64,000 nucleotides of DNA from JACDAE01 sp963717195. GTDB taxonomy: Bacteria; Chloroflexota; Ktedonobacteria; Ktedonobacterales; Ktedonobacteraceae. The stretch is from positions 248,001 to 312,000 of the forward strand of contig CAVQVR010000013.1 in NCBI GenBank assembly GCA_963717195.1, read 5' to 3'. Of the stretch, positions 60,893 to 64,000 are shown piece after piece. The notes beneath the pieces were generated by a model, which saw nothing but the letters and a program-made list of their open reading frames with translations, did no database searches and had not been told where the DNA came from. A program made the translations under genes and the position numbers. How positions within the stretch are numbered: the stretch's first letter is position 1; each line of letters begins with the position of its first letter.

Positions 60893-62038
60893 CTAATTGG
60901 CTTTCTCCTCTCTGAAGAGATCATTCATTTTTCCCATCGCCTCTTCCTGCATCCCATTAATGATGTGCCCATACAGATCTTGCGTAATAATGACACTTGA
61001 ATGCCCCAATATTTCCTGAATGACTTTTGCAGGAACGCCCATACTTGCCAGTAAGGTTGCACAGGAGTGTCTCAGATCATGAATATGCAACTGAGGAAGG
61101 TCACACTCTTGCAGGAGCTTTTTATAATGGGAGGTGAGCATGGTGACGGTGAAGTGTTCTCCCCGCATGTTACAAAACACTAAATCTTTATTGGCCCATT
61201 CTTGTCCAGCCTGCAATCTCATCTCTAATTGCCTTTTCTTGTGCAGTTTTAAAACTGAGAGAAGAAAATCTGTCAGGCGAATAGAACGTTTTGATGCTTT
61301 TGTCTTCGTGCTTGTCTCAACAAAGGTATACTTTCCTGTCGAGGCGCTGTTGATAAATGACGCCGTACGCTGAACACTTAAAAACTGTTTCTCCATATTG
61401 ATATCCGACCAACGCAATCCAAGCATCTCACCTCGTCTCATTCCTGTAGTGAGTGCCATGGCAAGAAAACATTCTAGATCCGTGCCCTGAGCGGCCTTGA
61501 GAAGCTGTTTACACTGCTCTGCATTGAGAAAAGGACGTTCCTCATGCTGAAGGATAGGTGCGTCTATGTCGTCGCAAGGATTGTGCGTTAGCCGCCTCCA
61601 TCTGATTGCATCTTTGAATGCTTTTTTTAAGACAGTATGGAGGAGGTGAAGTGTTGATGCTTTATGATTGTTGCTGAGGGTTGCGTACATCTTTTGCAGG
61701 TGCTCACCTGTCAGTTTTGTGAGCTTGATCGTACCAATATGCAAGATACACAAATTGATATTTGTTCTATAGTTAATCCTGCTTGTCTCCTTGATCTTTG
61801 CGCTGTGGATGCTCAGCCAATACTGCAAGTATGCCTCAACAGTTTCAGCCTTCGCGGTAACCAGTGTCCCTTGTTCTATGCTACGTTGTAGCTCTTTGAG
61901 CTTTTTTGACGCCTCGGCTTTGGTATTGCCATAGACATACTTTTTCTTGCTCTGGTCTATCCTCGCATACCCAACCCATTTGTTATCGGAGGCTCGTTGA
62001 TAGATCGAACCATCGCCTTTGTCTCTTCTCTTCGTCAT
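60893..62038 (-). CDS. Tyrosine site-specific recombinase (phage/ICE integrase)
   Basis: The start is at ATG 62038, two bases after the stop of the excisionase-like gene, with aaagga 12 nt upstream. The 381-residue protein has an N-terminal AP2-like arm-binding domain (GDGSIYQRASDNKWVGYARI), a SAM-like core-binding domain and the catalytic domain. The catalytic residues are Arg in TTGMRRGEMLGL, His-Asp-Leu-Arg in HIHDLRHSCATLL, His in ILGHSSV, and the nucleophile Tyr in TQDLYGHI. It would carry out integration and excision of the element to its right. Its end faces the chromosome (the pseudokinase gene), consistent with an element boundary. Confidence 0.95.
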   Translation of the reverse strand: MTKRRDKGDGSIYQRASDNKWVGYARIDQSKKKYVYGNTKAEASKKLKELQRSIEQGTLVTAKAETVEAYLQYWLSIHSAKIKETSRINYRTNINLCILHIGTIKLTKLTGEHLQKMYATLSNNHKASTLHLLHTVLKKAFKDAIRWRRLTHNPCDDIDAPILQHEERPFLNAEQCKQLLKAAQGTDLECFLAMALTTGMRRGEMLGLRWSDINMEKQFLSVQRTASFINSASTGKYTFVETSTKTKASKRSIRLTDFLLSVLKLHKKRQLEMRLQAGQEWANKDLVFCNMRGEHFTVTMLTSHYKKLLQECDLPQLHIHDLRHSCATLLASMGVPAKVIQEILGHSSVIITQDLYGHIINGMQEEAMGKMNDLFREEKAN

Positions 62039-62039
62039 G

Positions 62040-62234
62040 TTACTCTGTTTTCCTTTCGTTGAGCCAAGCTTGTAACTCCGTTGGATTGATTCTGATCGCC
62101 GAATTAAAGCGGTGTACTGGCAATCCCTCACGATTGATTAGCTCATACACCATCGTCCTACTCAGTGATAGAAGCCTGGCCGCTTCTTCTACGGTAATGA
62201 GGAATGGGTGAGTTGGTGTGGTCTCTTCCATCAT
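62040..62234 (-). CDS. Excisionase-like helix-turn-helix protein
   Basis: The start is at ATG 62234 (or 62231), with gaggg just upstream. The 64-residue product has a MerR/excisionase-type winged helix: FLITVEEAARLLSLSRTMVYELIN, then GLPVHRFNSAIRINPTELQAWL. Such proteins bend DNA at attachment sites and set the direction of recombination. It ends one base before the integrase start, so the two genes are translated together. Confidence 0.9.
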   Translation of the reverse strand: MMEETTPTHPFLITVEEAARLLSLSRTMVYELINREGLPVHRFNSAIRINPTELQAWLNERKTE

Positions 62235-62522
62235 GTTTCCCTCTTGTCCGTCTTGTTTCAAAGACGATGCTCTCCTTGACCTGTCCATACGTCGTGCCCT
62301 ATCATCGCCAGGATGTACTGTTTCATGCCTCCCCTCATGATCTCTAACAGGCTCATGCGGTACAGCAGGGTCTCACGTGGTCTCTTCCACCTCCCCACCG
62401 ATTTCGTATAGTACCACAAAAGCGCATGCTAATGGGAGGATTTTCCGCGCAAGAGACTCTGGTTTTTCTCTTCTGCCTTGTTACGGGGAAGCACATGTCT
62501 TTCCAGGTTGTCTTTCTACAAT

Positions 62523-63479
62523 TCATCCTGTCTGGTTTGCTTGGACTACCTGTCTGCTCTCTTTTCCTAGCGTAATACAGGACTCCAGAAGTATGCGCGT
62601 GATTTCTTGTATTTGCAGGAGGTGCGCCCACTCCTCCAGGTGAAACTCCTCAATATCCAATTGGGTTGGCCACTGTGCCAGGACCTGGAGGCCGCATTGG
62701 TGGAGTTCTTTCGTCACCTGTCGCCACTGCTGACGAACGTGTTGTCCCCGTGCCTCTTGGTTCCGATCAATGAGATGGTTTCGTGCCTGCGCTCCCAGTT
62801 CTGCAACCCGCTGCGAAAGCTGATCTCGTTGCTGCAACGCATCCTTCAACTGCCGCTGGACCGTTTCCAATTGCGTCGTCACCTCGGGAGGAACAATGGG
62901 CACCTTCACTTCTTTGATCTGTACCACCGGCTCCGGAACTGCCGTCAATTGGTGCTGTAACTGGGTAATCTGATGCTTGAGGACAGTATTTTCATGCTGA
63001 ATCTGGAAGAGGTGCTGCTGTGTTGCCTCAACCGTTGCCTGGGCCTGCCGCTCTGCCTCCTGGGCCAGCTTCAGTGCGGCTTTGGCTTCTTTGATCGCCT
63101 CAATCGTTGGCGCGATCTGTCCCCTCTCGACGTGCTCAATGATGCTCTCATCGGTCGAGGGGGATGCCAATTCGTAGAGGATGGTAGCAGGCAAATGTAA
63201 AAGATTTGTACCTTTGCCCGCGAATTTTTCAGCGACGTGCATAAAGTGATTGGCCGTCATACGTGACATCCCAAATTCTGCCTGAAGCCAGGGGAGAAAC
63301 TGCCCGTGGGGTAGGCGCTCTTTGACTGCCTGAAGGATCAGCCCAATCGCGAGAATGTTCTCTGCGGTTCGCTTGAGCAGTAGATGAGTCTCATCGGTTT
63401 TCTGTTGGACGAAGCTGCGTGTCCCCTCATCGAGCGCTTCGTAGGCAAAGATCGCCTGGGCCTGATTCTCCTGCATCAT
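62523..63479 (-). CDS. DUF3102-like coiled-coil protein of a mobile element
   Basis: A 318-residue protein. Its ATG overlaps the stop of the gene before it by 4 bp. The N-terminal part (about 20-115) has LLLKRTAENILAIGLILQAVKERLPHG with FLPWLQAEFGMSRMTANHFMHVAE. This is the DUF3102 pattern, resembling a helix-turn-helix protein found on plasmids and integrative elements. A long coiled coil rich in Gln follows (about 140-240), then a tail with no family. It may bind DNA as part of element replication or maintenance. The 288 bp between this gene and the excisionase-like gene hold no gene that I can support. Confidence 0.82.
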   Translation of the reverse strand: MMQENQAQAIFAYEALDEGTRSFVQQKTDETHLLLKRTAENILAIGLILQAVKERLPHGQFLPWLQAEFGMSRMTANHFMHVAEKFAGKGTNLLHLPATILYELASPSTDESIIEHVERGQIAPTIEAIKEAKAALKLAQEAERQAQATVEATQQHLFQIQHENTVLKHQITQLQHQLTAVPEPVVQIKEVKVPIVPPEVTTQLETVQRQLKDALQQRDQLSQRVAELGAQARNHLIDRNQEARGQHVRQQWRQVTKELHQCGLQVLAQWPTQLDIEEFHLEEWAHLLQIQEITRILLESCITLGKESRQVVQANQTG

Positions 63480-64000
63480 TGCTCCTCCTTCCCGGCGGTG
63501 AGCCTCATCAACGGTAGCGTTGCTCCTGGTGGCAAGGCCGGGAGGGGTGTTCGCGCGTGCAGGGATCGCCTCTCTAGATACGCTGCATGTGTTTCGTAGA
63601 GCTGTTCGAGAAGAGCCTGTGCAGCGTTTTTTTGCTTGACGATATGATGAATGGATTTCGCAATTTCGCTTGCCATCGTATTGAGTCGCATGAGCACACT
63701 CATCTCTTCGCCGACCCAGGGATCGGCGAAGGCTTCGCGCTGTTCACGGACGAACGTTGCATATTTGTCTTCCATGATCTTGCGTACGATCACGAGGAGC
63801 GTCACCTGCTCAAACCAGGCGAGTTCGGTTTGTGTCGAGAGCGCCTGATAGCGTGGGGTATAACTGGTTAGCAACCAGGAGCGATATCCTTTGGCCAGCC
63901 GATCAACGACCCCGGTCAGGCGGCATTGCTCTCCTGCCAGATCCTGGGAACTCAGGAATTTCTTCCAGGTTCGGTCATCGAACAGATCCCGCCCATGGAT
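63476..64000 (-). CDS. Hypothetical protein of the same element (5' end outside window)
   Basis: The frame is open from its stop at 63476 to the right edge, so the gene begins beyond the window; I read at least 174 residues. It starts (in-window) as IHGRDLFDDRTWKKFLSS and is helical, with QVTLLVIVRKIMEDKYATFV and MRLNTMASEIAKSIHHIVKQ. It ends in a Pro/Leu-rich stretch. No family is recognised. The ATGA overlap with the DUF3102-like gene shows it is in the same operon of the integrated element. Confidence 0.75.
   Translation of the reverse strand: MHGRDLFDDRTWKKFLSSQDLAGEQCRLTGVVDRLAKGYRSWLLTSYTPRYQALSTQTELAWFEQVTLLVIVRKIMEDKYATFVREQREAFADPWVGEEMSVLMRLNTMASEIAKSIHHIVKQKNAAQALLEQLYETHAAYLERRSLHARTPLPALPPGATLPLMRLTAGKEEQ

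Overview
The window looks like chromosomal DNA of a soil-type, spore-forming, filamentous member of the Ktedonobacteria (phylum Chloroflexota). This is inferred from gene style, without a database search. The signs are moderate GC, several serine/threonine kinases (one opening with LGNYRLIQRLG), N-terminal zinc ribbons on unrelated proteins, an XRE-NB-ARC-TPR regulator, DUF4097, DUF4397 and DUF4349 surface proteins, and many secreted glycoside hydrolases. No rRNA, tRNA or CRISPR array was seen.

Layout. 1-2402 (minus, open at the left edge) is a single-chain TIR / PD-(D/E)XK nuclease / N6-adenine methyltransferase protein. 2403-3930 holds a zinc-ribbon gene between two nested-palindrome repeat elements. 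3937-9209 holds a secreted GH43 arabinanase, a chemoreceptor and a Tat-exported sugar-binding lipoprotein. 9569-11066 is an anti-sigma/ECF sigma pair in which both genes are broken. 11063-17475 covers cell-envelope genes: a DUF4397 protein with a sorting-like tail, and a same-strand series of ferritin-like protein, L,D-transpeptidase and kinase. 17611-29799 is metabolic: a broken GH27, GH15, a stand-alone RpoA-CTD-like protein, a Rieske oxygenase, an esterase, an rRNA methyltransferase, a histidine phosphatase and GH127. 29868-37148 holds DUF4097, a pseudouridine synthase and a LolD/FtsX-type ABC exporter.

37290-44162 is the most interesting block. It contains a kinase with a damaged catalytic loop and a frameshift, then a two-gene unit: an FHA membrane protein (40086-42149) and a nucleosidase (39080-40064). 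The C-terminus of the first and the N-terminus of the second carry the same Asn/Gly-rich peptide, encoded by an identical 58-bp DNA repeat. This arrangement recalls amyloid-type signalling pairs, in which a sensor and an effector share a short templating motif. I see this as the best candidate for an undescribed system. 44304-56110 covers DUF4349, GH3, an NnrS-like protein, a thioesterase, a DUF990-type ABC-2 exporter, a hydroxyacyl-CoA dehydrogenase and a TauE-family permease.

56387-60554 holds an XRE-NB-ARC-TPR protein and a zinc-ribbon pseudokinase. 60893-64000 is the integrase end of an integrated element: integrase, excisionase-like, DUF3102-like and an open-ended gene.

Five genes carry frame or stop lesions: anti-sigma, sigma, GH27, kinase and nucleosidase. 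The four frameshifts all go in the same direction (+1 or -2), so real decay and assembly error must be separated before biology is built on them.
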